A DNA stretch of 64,000 nt, from assembly GCF_000346615.1 (NCBI RefSeq), contig NZ_ANNU01000005.1, positions 186,001 to 250,000 on the forward strand. The letters are read 5' to 3'. The DNA is from Nafulsella turpanensis ZLM-10 (GTDB taxonomy: Bacteria; Bacteroidota; Bacteroidia; Cytophagales; Cyclobacteriaceae). The notes beneath the pieces are model-generated. The model was not told the origin of the DNA, made no database searches, and saw nothing but the letters and a program-made list of their open reading frames with translations. The translations under genes and the position numbers were made by a program. Below, piece after piece: positions 43,707 through 52,987 of the stretch; the stretch's first letter is position 1, and each line of letters opens with the position of its first letter.

Positions 43707-46700
43707 ATGTTTGATAGAATCATCAGTTTTTCCATCAAAAACAAGCTGATCATCGGGCTCTTTGTGCTGGCCCTGATTGCATGGGGCAGCTATTCTATGA
43801 GCAGAATACCGCTCGATGCGGTGCCCGATATTACCAATAACCAGGTGCAGGTCATTACCCAGGCACCTGAACTGGCTACCCAGGAGGTAGAGCAGTTTAT
43901 TACCTATCCGCTGGAAGTATCCATGTCCTTTATTCCGGATGTGGAGGAAATCCGCTCCATTTCCCGCTTTGGTCTCTCCGTTATCACCATCGTATTTGAA
44001 GAAGAGGTAGACCCTTACCTTGCCCGGCAACTGGTGAGTGAGCATATAAAAGTGGCCGAAGAAAATATACCCGAAGGCTTCGGCACGCCCGGCTTGGCCC
44101 CTATGGTAACAGGCCTCAGCGAAATTTACCAGTATACCCTGGTGGAGGAAGAGGGCTACGATACGGTGTATACTCCCATGGAGCTGCGCAGCATACAGGA
44201 CTGGATTGTAAAGCGGCAGCTGGCCGGTGTACCGGGTGTGGCCGAGGTGAGCAGCCTTGGCGGCTTTTTAAAACAGTACGAAGTGGCCATCGACCCCGAA
44301 AAGCTCCGCGCCTACAACCTTAGCCTGAGTGAGGTATATGAGGCCATTGAAGAGAACAACCAGAACACCGGCGGCTCCTACATCGAAAAGGCCAACACCA
44401 CCTATTTTATAAGAGGTGAAGGAATGGTGGGCTCACTTGAAGAAATAGAAAAAATACTGGTAAAAAATGTGGAAGGCACTCCCATACTGGTGGGCGATAT
44501 TGCCACCGTTCGCTTTGGCCATGCACCCCGCTTTGGTGCTCTTACCCGCAATGGCGAAGGCGAAACCGTTGGCGGACTGGTGCTGATGCTGAAGGGAGAA
44601 AACTCTTACCAGGTAACCCAGGCAGTAAAGGAGCGGATTGAGCAAATCCAGAAGAGTCTGCCTGAGGGCATCCATATAGATGCTTTCCTGGACCGCTCTC
44701 TGCTCATCGACCGCGCCATCGATACGGTTACGGTTAATCTTATTGAGGGCGGCCTAATTGTAGTATTTGTACTGGTATTGCTGCTCGGTAACTGGCGGGC
44801 CGGCTTAGTAGTGGCCTCGGTTATTCCGCTCTCTATGCTGTTTGCGCTGGGCATGATGAATGTGTTTGGTGTATCGGCCAACCTGATGAGCCTTGGGGCG
44901 ATAGACTTCGGCCTGATTGTCGATGGAGCCGTAATTATTGTGGAAGCCATTGTGCACCGGATATACGGCACCTTTAACGGGCAGCGCCTCACTCAGCAGC
45001 AGATGGATCAGCAGGTAGGTGCCGCCTCCAAAAATATCCGGAAGTCAGCAGCCTTTGGCGAAATCATCATCCTCATCGTCTACCTCCCTATTCTGGCGCT
45101 GGTGGGCATCGAGGGAAAAATGTTCCGCCCCATGGCGCAAACCGTTAGCTTTGCCATTTTAGGCGCATTTATCCTTTCGCTCACCTATGTGCCCATGATG
45201 ACGGCCCTGGTGCTGAAAAAGAAGATAGAAGTTAAAAGAAACCTGTCCGATAAAATCATGGACTTTTTCCACCGCCTCTACGAGCCGGTCATCCGCTTTA
45301 GTATGAAGGCTAAGAAGACGGTGATACTGGCTGCGGTACTGCTATTTGTCGGCAGCCTCTTCCTTTTCTCCCGCCTTGGCGGAGAGTTTATTCCTCAGCT
45401 GGACGAAGGCGATATTGCCGCCCACCAGATACTGCCTACCGGAACCTCTCTCAAGCAAATGGTGGCCGTGTCGGAAAAGCTGCAGGTGGCGCTCATGAAG
45501 GAGTTTCCGGAAGTAAAGGAGGTGGTGGCTAAAATAGGCACCTCCGAAATTCCTACCGACCCTATGCCTATCGAACTGGGCGACCTCATTATTGTGATGG
45601 AGGATAAGGAAGAGTGGGTAAGCGCCGACAGCCGGGAAGAAATGTTCGAGAAGATGGAAGCGGTTATTAATACCGTTCCGGGCGTAGGTACGGAATTTAC
45701 CCAGCCCATCCAGATGCGCTTCAACGAACTCATTACCGGTGTGCGGCAGGATATTGCCGTAAAAATTTATGGCGAAGACCTGGACGTTCTCTTCGAGAAA
45801 GGCAATGAAGCCAATGAAATCATTAGCCAGGTAGAGGGTGTCGGCGGAACCGTGGTGGAACAGCTTACCGGCCTTCCGCAAATCCAGATTAACTATAATC
45901 GTAATAAAATGGCCCAGTATGGACTTTCCGTCGAAAAGATAAATACCGCCATTAATACTGCGTTTGCCGGAGGTACCGCAGGCGTAGTATTTGAAGGAGA
46001 AAGGCGCTTCGACCTGGTGGTCCGCTTCCAGCCGGAGTTCCGGCAGGATATTGAAAATATTCAGAATATGTATATCTCCCTGCCCTCTGGTGGTCAGGTG
46101 CCGATAAGAGAGGTCGCCAATATACGCTTTGTAGAAGCACCGGCCCAGATATCGCGCGACGACGCCAAACGACGCATTGTGGTTGGAGTCAATACCCGGA
46201 ACCGTGATACCGAAAGCGTGGTGGAAGATATCCGGGAGGTGTTAGATGAGCAGCTCGACCTGCCGCCAGGCTACTATATTACCTATGGCGGGCAATTCGA
46301 GAACCTGGTGGAGGCACGTGAGCGTCTTTCTTTTGCCGTTCCGGCTGCCCTGCTCTTAATTCTGGTACTGCTCTTCTTTACCTTCGGCTCCATGAAGCAG
46401 GCCTTCCTCATCTTTACCGCTGTGCCTTTATCGGCCATTGGTGGTGTGCTGGCCCTGTGGCTGCGCGATATGCCCTTCAGTATTTCAGCAGGCGTAGGCT
46501 TTATTGCCCTGTTTGGTGTTGCGGTGCTAAATGGCATCGTGCTTATTTCAGAATTTAACCGGCTCAAAAAAGATGGCGTAACAGATATAAAGGAACGTAT
46601 AATGCAGGGAACGCATATTCGTTTACGGCCCGTAATTATGACGGCCTCTGTGGCCTCCTTAGGCTTTTTACCGATGGCACTTTCCACCTCTGCCGGTGCA

Positions 46701-48092
46701 GAAGTACAGCAGCCACTCGCAACAGTGGTAATTGGCGGCTTAATTACGGCTACCCTGCTTACGCTGGTGGTACTGCCGGTTTTGTATTATTACATAGAAA
46801 AAGGGATGAAGGTAAAACCACAGGCAGCCATGCTGTTGATGGTGGTTACACTTTCTTTCGTAGCCTTACAACCTGCCGCTGCTCAGGAACAGGCCCCTCA
46901 GCAAAATGAAAAGCCTCTGCTCCTCACCCTTGAACAGGCCATTGCCCTGGCGCTGGAAAATAATCCGGCTTTAGAGCAGGCCACTTTACAGGTAGAGCAG
47001 CAGGAAGTGCTAAAGAAAACAGCCTTCGACTTCGGCCGAACCAGTATTTACCATCAGCGGGAGGAAACAAATGGCTCCGACATTTACGGTATAGCCTCCT
47101 ACGGTATTCAGCAGGATTTTGAGTTTCCCCTCACCTATGCAAGAGAATACCAGTACCGCAATGAACAGCTGGAGCAGAGTGTCCTGTACAGAGCGGTATC
47201 GGCTAATGAATTAATTGCCGCCGTAAGCCGGGCTTATAACGAGTGGTTACTGGCAGAAAGTATGCTGGCCCTGGTGCAGCAGCAGGACAGCATCTACCGT
47301 AATTTTGAAGCGGCCGCCAATCTTCGCTTCGAAACGGGTGCCACCGGCAAACTTGAACTGCTCTCTGCCAGAAGCCAGGCCCGAAAAGTGGGGCTTCTGC
47401 TACAGCAGGCTTTAGCCGATTATAAAGCAGCCACCCTACAGCTGAAGAGCTGGCTGGGAACAGAAGCCGAAATTGCATCTGAAGCAGCCGGTTTATACAA
47501 ATTTTCCGACCTGCCGCTTTCTGATCCTTCGCTCCTCCAGCAAAACCCTCTGCTGAGCTATTATGCACAGGGCCAAGAAGTGGCCGAAGCGGCCTTTAAG
47601 GCAGAGCGTTCGCAGTTTTGGCCCGGTTTTAGCCTTGGCTATAGCGAGCAGACAGTCAATGAGCTGGAGGGCTTTTACCTGTACCGTGTCGGTCTTAATA
47701 TTCCTTTACTATTCTTCGCGCAGCATGGCAGAACGCAGGCTGCCCGTATTCAGCAATCTATTGCCCAAAAAGAGTTGGAGGAACAGAAGCTTGCCCTTGA
47801 ACGGCAATGGGCAGCGGCCATGGCTGCTTACCAGAAAGCAGCTGCTTCCTTAAAATTTTATGAGGAAGAAGGCCTGCAGCTGGCCGAAGAACAGATACGC
47901 GCTGCCACCTTTGGCTATAAAAGCGGTGAGGTCGATTATCTTGCTTTTATCCAAAACCTCAGCCAGGCCGTTGCTATCCGGGTAGACTACCTGAATAGTC
48001 TGCAGCAGTTTAACCTGGCCCTTATCGATCTGAACCTGCTTTCAGGTGAGCTTGTTCAAAAAAATAACCTATCCATCCCATCAGAAAAATAG
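43707..48092 (+). CDS. CzcA-type heavy-metal RND transporter fused to a TolC-like outer-membrane factor
   Basis: The 1461-residue polypeptide has two parts. Residues 1 to about 1033 form an HME-type RND pump with 12 membrane helices; GAIDFGLIVDGAVIIVEAIV matches the divalent-cation (Zn/Co/Cd/Ni) signature rather than the Cu/Ag one, and FIPQLDEGDIAAHQILPTG lies in the periplasmic pore domain. From Met1034 a signal-peptide-like stretch MKVKPQAAMLLMVVTLSFVA ending in AAAQE precedes a TolC-like outer-membrane factor (LTLEQAIALALENNPALEQA). The stop (TAG 48090-48092) lies four bases before the adaptor ATG. Either cleavage or internal initiation at Met1034 (46806) would release the outer-membrane factor. 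Confidence 0.93.
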   Translation: MFDRIISFSIKNKLIIGLFVLALIAWGSYSMSRIPLDAVPDITNNQVQVITQAPELATQEVEQFITYPLEVSMSFIPDVEEIRSISRFGLSVITIVFEEEVDPYLARQLVSEHIKVAEENIPEGFGTPGLAPMVTGLSEIYQYTLVEEEGYDTVYTPMELRSIQDWIVKRQLAGVPGVAEVSSLGGFLKQYEVAIDPEKLRAYNLSLSEVYEAIEENNQNTGGSYIEKANTTYFIRGEGMVGSLEEIEKILVKNVEGTPILVGDIATVRFGHAPRFGALTRNGEGETVGGLVLMLKGENSYQVTQAVKERIEQIQKSLPEGIHIDAFLDRSLLIDRAIDTVTVNLIEGGLIVVFVLVLLLGNWRAGLVVASVIPLSMLFALGMMNVFGVSANLMSLGAIDFGLIVDGAVIIVEAIVHRIYGTFNGQRLTQQQMDQQVGAASKNIRKSAAFGEIIILIVYLPILALVGIEGKMFRPMAQTVSFAILGAFILSLTYVPMMTALVLKKKIEVKRNLSDKIMDFFHRLYEPVIRFSMKAKKTVILAAVLLFVGSLFLFSRLGGEFIPQLDEGDIAAHQILPTGTSLKQMVAVSEKLQVALMKEFPEVKEVVAKIGTSEIPTDPMPIELGDLIIVMEDKEEWVSADSREEMFEKMEAVINTVPGVGTEFTQPIQMRFNELITGVRQDIAVKIYGEDLDVLFEKGNEANEIISQVEGVGGTVVEQLTGLPQIQINYNRNKMAQYGLSVEKINTAINTAFAGGTAGVVFEGERRFDLVVRFQPEFRQDIENIQNMYISLPSGGQVPIREVANIRFVEAPAQISRDDAKRRIVVGVNTRNRDTESVVEDIREVLDEQLDLPPGYYITYGGQFENLVEARERLSFAVPAALLLILVLLFFTFGSMKQAFLIFTAVPLSAIGGVLALWLRDMPFSISAGVGFIALFGVAVLNGIVLISEFNRLKKDGVTDIKERIMQGTHIRLRPVIMTASVASLGFLPMALSTSAGAEVQQPLATVVIGGLITATLLTLVVLPVLYYYIEKGMKVKPQAAMLLMVVTLSFVALQPAAAQEQAPQQNEKPLLLTLEQAIALALENNPALEQATLQVEQQEVLKKTAFDFGRTSIYHQREETNGSDIYGIASYGIQQDFEFPLTYAREYQYRNEQLEQSVLYRAVSANELIAAVSRAYNEWLLAESMLALVQQQDSIYRNFEAAANLRFETGATGKLELLSARSQARKVGLLLQQALADYKAATLQLKSWLGTEAEIASEAAGLYKFSDLPLSDPSLLQQNPLLSYYAQGQEVAEAAFKAERSQFWPGFSLGYSEQTVNELEGFYLYRVGLNIPLLFFAQHGRTQAARIQQSIAQKELEEQKLALERQWAAAMAAYQKAAASLKFYEEEGLQLAEEQIRAATFGYKSGEVDYLAFIQNLSQAVAIRVDYLNSLQQFNLALIDLNLLSGELVQKNNLSIPSEK

Positions 48093-48096
48093 CTAT

Positions 48097-49386
48097 ATGA
48101 AATCCGCAATAAAAAACTGTTTCTTATTATTCGGCATCGCCTTTCTCCTGTTCCAATGTAACTCCCCGGAGGCAGAAGGAGAACATGGACACGAAGAAGC
48201 CGCCCATGGAGGCCACGAGGAAGAAGGCGGCCATGCAGAAGGTGAAAATGCCGAGGTTGTTGAGCTAAGCGATGTACAACTGGCAGCTATCGATGTAGCC
48301 TATGGCAATCTGGAGAATCTTAATATTTCCGGCTTCGTAAAAGCAAATGGTACCCTGGACCTCCCGCCGCAAAATATAGCAGCGGTATCTGCCCCCCTCG
48401 ATGGCTTTGTAAAAAAGGCGAACTATCTGGTAGGTGACTATGTAGAAAAAGGTACCGTTCTGGCCGTGCTGGAGCACCTTAATTATGTAAAACTGCAGGA
48501 AGAGTACCTGAGCATCCTTAGCCAGCTGGACTACCTGAAGTCTGATTACGAACGCCAGCAGCAGCTCGATTCGGCAGAGATTAGCTCAAAAAAAGCTTTT
48601 CAGGCGGCAACCGCAGCCTATAAAAATGCCCAGGTTCGTAAGCAGGCGCTTGAAAAACAATTACAGTATCTGGGCCTTTCGCCTGAACATGTCGCACAGG
48701 GAAATATCTCCAGCACAATTGCCATACGGGCCCCTTTTAGCGGCTACATTACGGAGCTAAATGTTCATAATGGAGAATTTGCCCGCTCTGAGCAGGAATT
48801 ATACGAGCTGGTAGACCCTGAACACATGCACCTGGAGCTGAATGTTTTTGAGCAGGATGTTCCTAAAGTGGAAATTGGGCAGCCTATTCGCTTTACCGTG
48901 CCCAGCACAGGGGGAGAAATATATGAAGGCGAAGTTTTTCTTGTAGGAAAATCCTTCGAGCCGGAAACCAAAACGGTTAAAGTCCACGGTCATATAGAGG
49001 GAGAACACCAGGACTTTATTCAGGGACTGTATGTGGAAGCAAAAATCTTTACAGGCGACCAGCAGGTGCGGGCACTTCCCGAAGAAGCCATTGTGGAGGA
49101 AGATGGAAAGTCTTTTATCTTTATCCGGAGTACTGAGGCGGCCCATGAGGAGCATCATGATGAACACGAAGGCGAAGAGGTACAGGCAACCACCGGAGCG
49201 CATGAGGCGGAAGAAGAACACGGCACCTCTTTCAGGCGAGTGCAGGTGGTAACGGGCGAGAAAAACCAGGGTTTTGTGGAAATAAAGGAGATACCTGAGC
49301 TACCCGCCGGTACGGAAATTGTTACCGCCGGTGCCTATTATTTATTTTCAGAAATGAAAAAAGGAGAAGGCGGGCACCACCATTAA
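48097..49386 (+). CDS. Efflux RND periplasmic adaptor subunit (CzcB/CusB-like)
   Basis: The 429-residue adaptor starts at the ATG at 48097; the upstream TTG frame overlaps the pump gene and is rejected. It is a lipoprotein (lipobox LLFQC near residue 19). His/Glu-rich stretches at the N-terminus (EHGHEEAAHGGHEEEGGHAE) and near residues 350-390 suggest metal buffering. A biotinyl-lipoyl-like domain (VSAPLDGFVKKANYLVGDYVEKG), a coiled-coil hairpin (about 125-200) and beta-barrel domains (SGYITELNVHNGEFARSEQ) are present. It bridges the pump and the outer-membrane factor. The four-base gap shows one operon. Confidence 0.93.
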   Translation: MKSAIKNCFLLFGIAFLLFQCNSPEAEGEHGHEEAAHGGHEEEGGHAEGENAEVVELSDVQLAAIDVAYGNLENLNISGFVKANGTLDLPPQNIAAVSAPLDGFVKKANYLVGDYVEKGTVLAVLEHLNYVKLQEEYLSILSQLDYLKSDYERQQQLDSAEISSKKAFQAATAAYKNAQVRKQALEKQLQYLGLSPEHVAQGNISSTIAIRAPFSGYITELNVHNGEFARSEQELYELVDPEHMHLELNVFEQDVPKVEIGQPIRFTVPSTGGEIYEGEVFLVGKSFEPETKTVKVHGHIEGEHQDFIQGLYVEAKIFTGDQQVRALPEEAIVEEDGKSFIFIRSTEAAHEEHHDEHEGEEVQATTGAHEAEEEHGTSFRRVQVVTGEKNQGFVEIKEIPELPAGTEIVTAGAYYLFSEMKKGEGGHHH

Positions 49387-49548
49387 TTTTTTGTTGTTGG
49401 TGAATCGTTGTTAGGAATCGGAGAAGTAAATATTATAGCTGTTAATAGCTTTCTAAAGCTCTGATTGCTCAGGAGAGCAGGAGAAAAGTTTATCCCCACG
49501 CTATCCTGCTAACGAACAACTATCAACCAGCAATTAACAACCAAAGCT

Positions 49549-49959
49549 ATGAATGAGGCACTTGAACATAAGCTCAAAATCCGGCAGGTGCGGCCTACGG
49601 CCATGCGCCTGCTGGTACTGGAAGCCCTCGAAAAGCAGGCGTCCGCAGTAAGCCTGCAGGACCTTGAATCTGCTTTTGAGAAAGCCGACCGGATTACCCT
49701 TTACAGAACGCTTAAAACTTTTCAGGAAAAGGGGCTGGTCCATCGTATAGAGGATGGCACCGGGGCTACTAAATATGCCCTCTGCGAAGTGGGGTGTGAA
49801 TGTGCACCAGAAGACCTGCATGTTCATTTCCATTGCAATAACTGCCAGCAAACCTTTTGCCTGCCTAAAATTGGGATTCCTGCTTTCCAGCTTCCGAATA
49901 ACTTTAGCCTGCAGGAAATTAACCTGATGGCAAAAGGTATCTGCGCAGCCTGCCGATAA
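49549..49959 (+). CDS. Fur-family metal-dependent transcriptional regulator
   Basis: The 136-residue protein has the Fur winged helix (about 1-80, TAMRLLVLEALEKQASAVSL, ADRITLYRTLKTFQEKGLVHR) and a C-terminal dimerisation domain with HVHFHC, CNNCQ and CAAC. Those His/Cys motifs form regulatory and structural zinc sites. Its position between the efflux genes and the ATPase gene, with a shared palindrome upstream of both, makes it the likely repressor of this island. Zur-like or other metal specificity cannot be decided. The stop TAA (49957-49959) directly precedes the operator at 49960. Confidence 0.93.
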   Translation: MNEALEHKLKIRQVRPTAMRLLVLEALEKQASAVSLQDLESAFEKADRITLYRTLKTFQEKGLVHRIEDGTGATKYALCEVGCECAPEDLHVHFHCNNCQQTFCLPKIGIPAFQLPNNFSLQEINLMAKGICAACR

Positions 49960-49980
49960 GAATGCAATACCATTGCAGTC
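49960..49980. promoter_or_regulatory. Candidate metal-regulator operator upstream of the P1B ATPase
   Basis: GAATGCAAT-ACC-ATTGCAGTC contains TGCAA-N5-TTGCA (49963-49977), the same half-sites as 43236-43256. It starts one base after the fur stop and sits 13 bases before the -7 box. Confidence 0.6.
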
Positions 49981-49990
49981 CTGCTGTCGC

Positions 49991-49998
49991 TACCTTTG
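49991..49998 (+). promoter_or_regulatory. -7 box of the P1B ATPase gene
   Basis: TACCTTTG is an exact TAnnTTTG match. The ATG at 50017 is 19 bases downstream of its start plus box, so the leader is short. Confidence 0.55.
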
Positions 49999-50016
49999 TA
50001 TCAAAGAAGAATTACC

Positions 50017-52041
50017 ATGGAGAATCATAGAGAAAATAATAGCAGAGACATAGCGGTGGAAACTCCGGAGCCGACTATTAAAGTTGGGAAAAGGCAGACG
50101 GAGCAGGAATTCGTGGCAGACGATGGCTGCGGCTGCTGTACACCTCCGCCACCAAAGAAAAACAATTCGGCAGGTGCAAAAAAAGAGAAGAAAGACTCTT
50201 ATGTTCTTACTGTACTTAGCCTTCTTCTCCTGCTCGGCGGTATCGTGCTGGACTGGCAGGACGTCAGCTGGTTCGAGGGATATATACGCCTGGCTGTTTT
50301 TGGCCTCGCCTATGTGCTGGTAGGCTGGAAAGTAATCTGGTATGCCGGCAGAAGTATTGCGCGAGGCGATGTGTTCAGCGAGTTTTTCCTGATGACCATT
50401 GCCACCTTCGGTGCCTTTTACCTGGGCGAATTTGCCGAAGGGGTGGCCGTTATGCTGTTTTACGTGATTGGAGAGCATTTTCAGGAATCGGCTGTCGCCC
50501 GCTCGCGCCGCTCTATCAAAGAGCTTATCGATAACCGGCCGGAAGAGGTACAGCTAATCCGGAACGGACAGGCCATCACAGTAAACCCACGGGATGTAAA
50601 AGTAGGAGAAGTTATACGAATAAGGGCTGGCGAAAAGGTGGCCCTTGACGGTACCCTCCTCAGCGAAGAGGCGTCTTTTAACACGGCCGCCCTTACCGGG
50701 GAATCGCGGCCCGACCGGAAAACTAAAGGAGAAAAAGTACTGGCAGGCATGATTAACCTCGATAAGGTGGCTGAGCTGCGGGTAACATCCCTCTTTGAAG
50801 ACAGCACCCTTTCCGGTATCTTAAAACTGGTGGAGCAGGCGGCAGGACGTAAGGCTAAAACACAGCAGTTCATCAGCAAATTTGCCAAGGTATATACCCC
50901 TATCATCGTTTTCCTGGCCCTGTCACTCACCTTCCTGCCTTACTTTTTTGTGGAGAATTACGTATTCAACGAATGGCTGTATAGGGCTCTGGTATTCCTT
51001 GTTATTTCATGCCCATGTGCCCTGGTAGTTTCCATTCCGCTCGGGTACTTTGGTGGTATTGGAGCCGCTTCCCGCAATGGCATTCTTTTTAAGGGAGCCA
51101 GCTTTCTGGACAGCATGGCCGGCATCGATACGGTGGTTATGGATAAAACCGGCACGCTTACCGAGGGAGTCTTTCAGGTACAGGAGGTACAGCCAAACAG
51201 AATAAGTGAAGCGCAACTGCTGAGGGTGGCAGCCGCCCTTGAAAGTCACTCCAGCCACCCTGTTGCAAAAGCAGTAGTGGCCTATGCCGGAAATATATAT
51301 GCAGGGGATGAAGTAAAAGAAGTCGAAGAAATCGCAGGCCACGGTCTAAAGGGGAAAGTGAATGGAAAAGAGGTGCTGGTAGGAAATGCCAAACTGCTGC
51401 AAAAATTTAACATCTCCTATGATAGCAGCCTCGACAGCAAAGAAGAAGGTCTGCTGCTGGTGGCCATTGACAAGGTATATGCCGGCTACCTGAGCATTGC
51501 CGATAAAGTAAAAGAAGATGCCGCCGCTGCCATTGAGCAGCTACACCAATTGGGTGTGAAAACTACCGTTATGCTGTCGGGCGATAAAGATTCCATTGTA
51601 CAGAAAGTGGCCCGTGAGCTGAAAATAGACAAAGCTTATGGAGGACTGCTGCCACAGGATAAAGTGAGCCATTTTGAAGCTCTTCAGCAGGATGGAAAGA
51701 AAATAGCCTTTGTGGGAGATGGAATTAATGATGCACCGGTGATTGCCCTGGCCGATGTAGGTATTGCCATGGGCGGCCTTGGTTCCGATGCCGCCATTGA
51801 AACCGCCGATGTAGTGATACAAACCGATCAGCCCGCTAAAATTGCTACAGCCATTCGTCTGGGTAAAAAAACCAAACAAATCGTTTGGCAGAACATTGCC
51901 CTGGCCTTTGGTGTAAAAATACTGGTGCTTTCCTTAGGCGCCTTTGGTATCGCCTCGCTTTGGGAAGCGGTATTCGCCGATGTTGGCGTGGCGCTTCTGG
52001 CCATCCTCAATGCCATCAGAATTCAGCGGATGAAATTTTAA
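50017..52041 (+). CDS. Zn/Cd-type P1B ATPase heavy-metal exporter
   Basis: From ATG 50017 the product has 674 residues; an upstream TTG would start inside the promoter. It has no HMA domain, but a short Cys-rich stretch GCGCC (about 37-41) may take its place. The pump has eight membrane helices, the SCPCALVVSIPLGYF ion site (CPC), the phosphorylation motif DKTGTLTEG, TGES, HP-locus SHSSHPVAKA, and GDGINDAPV. The C-terminal membrane segment contains DVGVALLAILNAIRI, matching Zn/Cd/Pb-type (P1B-2) members. It should move divalent metal from the cytoplasm to the periplasm, feeding the RND pump. It ends at a hairpin terminator. Confidence 0.94.
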   Translation: MENHRENNSRDIAVETPEPTIKVGKRQTEQEFVADDGCGCCTPPPPKKNNSAGAKKEKKDSYVLTVLSLLLLLGGIVLDWQDVSWFEGYIRLAVFGLAYVLVGWKVIWYAGRSIARGDVFSEFFLMTIATFGAFYLGEFAEGVAVMLFYVIGEHFQESAVARSRRSIKELIDNRPEEVQLIRNGQAITVNPRDVKVGEVIRIRAGEKVALDGTLLSEEASFNTAALTGESRPDRKTKGEKVLAGMINLDKVAELRVTSLFEDSTLSGILKLVEQAAGRKAKTQQFISKFAKVYTPIIVFLALSLTFLPYFFVENYVFNEWLYRALVFLVISCPCALVVSIPLGYFGGIGAASRNGILFKGASFLDSMAGIDTVVMDKTGTLTEGVFQVQEVQPNRISEAQLLRVAAALESHSSHPVAKAVVAYAGNIYAGDEVKEVEEIAGHGLKGKVNGKEVLVGNAKLLQKFNISYDSSLDSKEEGLLLVAIDKVYAGYLSIADKVKEDAAAAIEQLHQLGVKTTVMLSGDKDSIVQKVARELKIDKAYGGLLPQDKVSHFEALQQDGKKIAFVGDGINDAPVIALADVGIAMGGLGSDAAIETADVVIQTDQPAKIATAIRLGKKTKQIVWQNIALAFGVKILVLSLGAFGIASLWEAVFADVGVALLAILNAIRIQRMKF

Positions 52042-52060
52042 GTTAACTGCCTTCATTTAC

Positions 52061-52090
52061 AGCCCGTGCACAGGTACGGGCTCTTTTATT
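52061..52090 (+). terminator. Terminator after the P1B ATPase gene
   Basis: AGCCCGT (52061-52067) pairs with ACGGGCT (52076-52082). CTTTTATTT follows. Confidence 0.7.
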
Positions 52091-52282
52091 TCCATTACTG
52101 TTCCTGTAGTGGAAAAATGATGGGGTAAACCGGCGCATACATCCTCTGGCTGGTGCACTTCTTCTCCTTCCGGAGATATCTTCATAGAGCTTTTACCCCT
52201 TACAGGATTAAAAATCTCAGGAACCCCCTCTACCTTATTCCGTTACATACTTAAATACTTTTTTAACTTAAACATTCATTCC

Positions 52283-52720
52283 ATGAACGCAGCAAATATT
52301 TTCGGCGGACTGGCCGGTGCAATTGCACTTACCACCGTGCATGAAACAGTCAGGCAATTTTTACCACAGGCCCCTCGGGTCGATTTAGTTGGAGTGCGGG
52401 CCGTCAGAGAACTTCTGAATAAAACCAACTTACCCATTCCGGGCCTGAGTACGCAGCGGCAACTTGCCCTGGGCGGCGATTTAGTTTCGAATGCTACTTA
52501 TTACTCTATGGCAGGCACCAGCTACACCAGGGGAATACTTTTAGGTATTGCCGCAGGGGTTGGCGGTGTTCTTTTACCTGGCCCCATGGGCTTAGGCGAA
52601 GCACCTACGAACCGCAGCACAACCACCCAGCTCCTGACAGTAGGATATTATACACTCGGCGGACTGGTGGCAACAGCCGTAACCCGTGCGCTGAGAAATG
52701 AAGATGAGGATGAGGATTAG
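52283..52720 (+). CDS. Gly/Ala-rich membrane-associated protein of unknown function
   Basis: The 145-residue product begins MNAANIFGGLAGAIALTTVHE and has two or three hydrophobic Gly/Ala-rich segments (about 8-25, 75-100, 115-132). It ends in an acidic NEDEDED tail. The middle contains VRAVRELLNKTNLPIPGLST. No family is recognised and no signal peptide with a cleavage site is clear. It stands between the metal island and a small convergent gene; two bases separate the stop codons, and there is no sign that it belongs to the metal genes. Confidence 0.65.
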   Translation: MNAANIFGGLAGAIALTTVHETVRQFLPQAPRVDLVGVRAVRELLNKTNLPIPGLSTQRQLALGGDLVSNATYYSMAGTSYTRGILLGIAAGVGGVLLPGPMGLGEAPTNRSTTTQLLTVGYYTLGGLVATAVTRALRNEDEDED

Positions 52721-52722
52721 GA

Positions 52723-52920
52723 TTAGTAAAGCCTGGTTCCTTTCGTTATAAGCCAAAGTATACCTGCAACCGTCATAATGCTGCCATAGTACTTAATTAC
52801 GCGCAGGCGGTTCTGGTATTCGAGCCACCAAAGCACTACCCATGGCCGCCAGAGGCCCAGGAGCAGGAGAAAAAGGCTTATCCAGAATATTCCTTTTGCT
52901 AAAAGATATACGACTTGCAT
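52723..52920 (-). CDS. Small membrane protein, 65 residues
   Basis: The 65-residue product has two membrane helices (about residues 5-33 and 44-59) joined by WWLEYQNRLRVIKYYGS. The pattern LRPWVVLWW-like (here GLWRPWVVLWWLEYQNR) is shared by many short Bacteroidota membrane proteins, so I treat it as real. The ATG at 52918-52920 has no strong start signal. It is convergent with the 145-residue gene, with two bases between the stops. Function unknown. Confidence 0.55.
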   Translation of the reverse strand: MQVVYLLAKGIFWISLFLLLLGLWRPWVVLWWLEYQNRLRVIKYYGSIMTVAGILWLITKGTRLY

Positions 52921-52987
52921 AAGAATACATTAAAAAAGCGCTGCCAAATAAATAGCAGCGCTTTTGTTTTTATGTCTATTGATGTGT

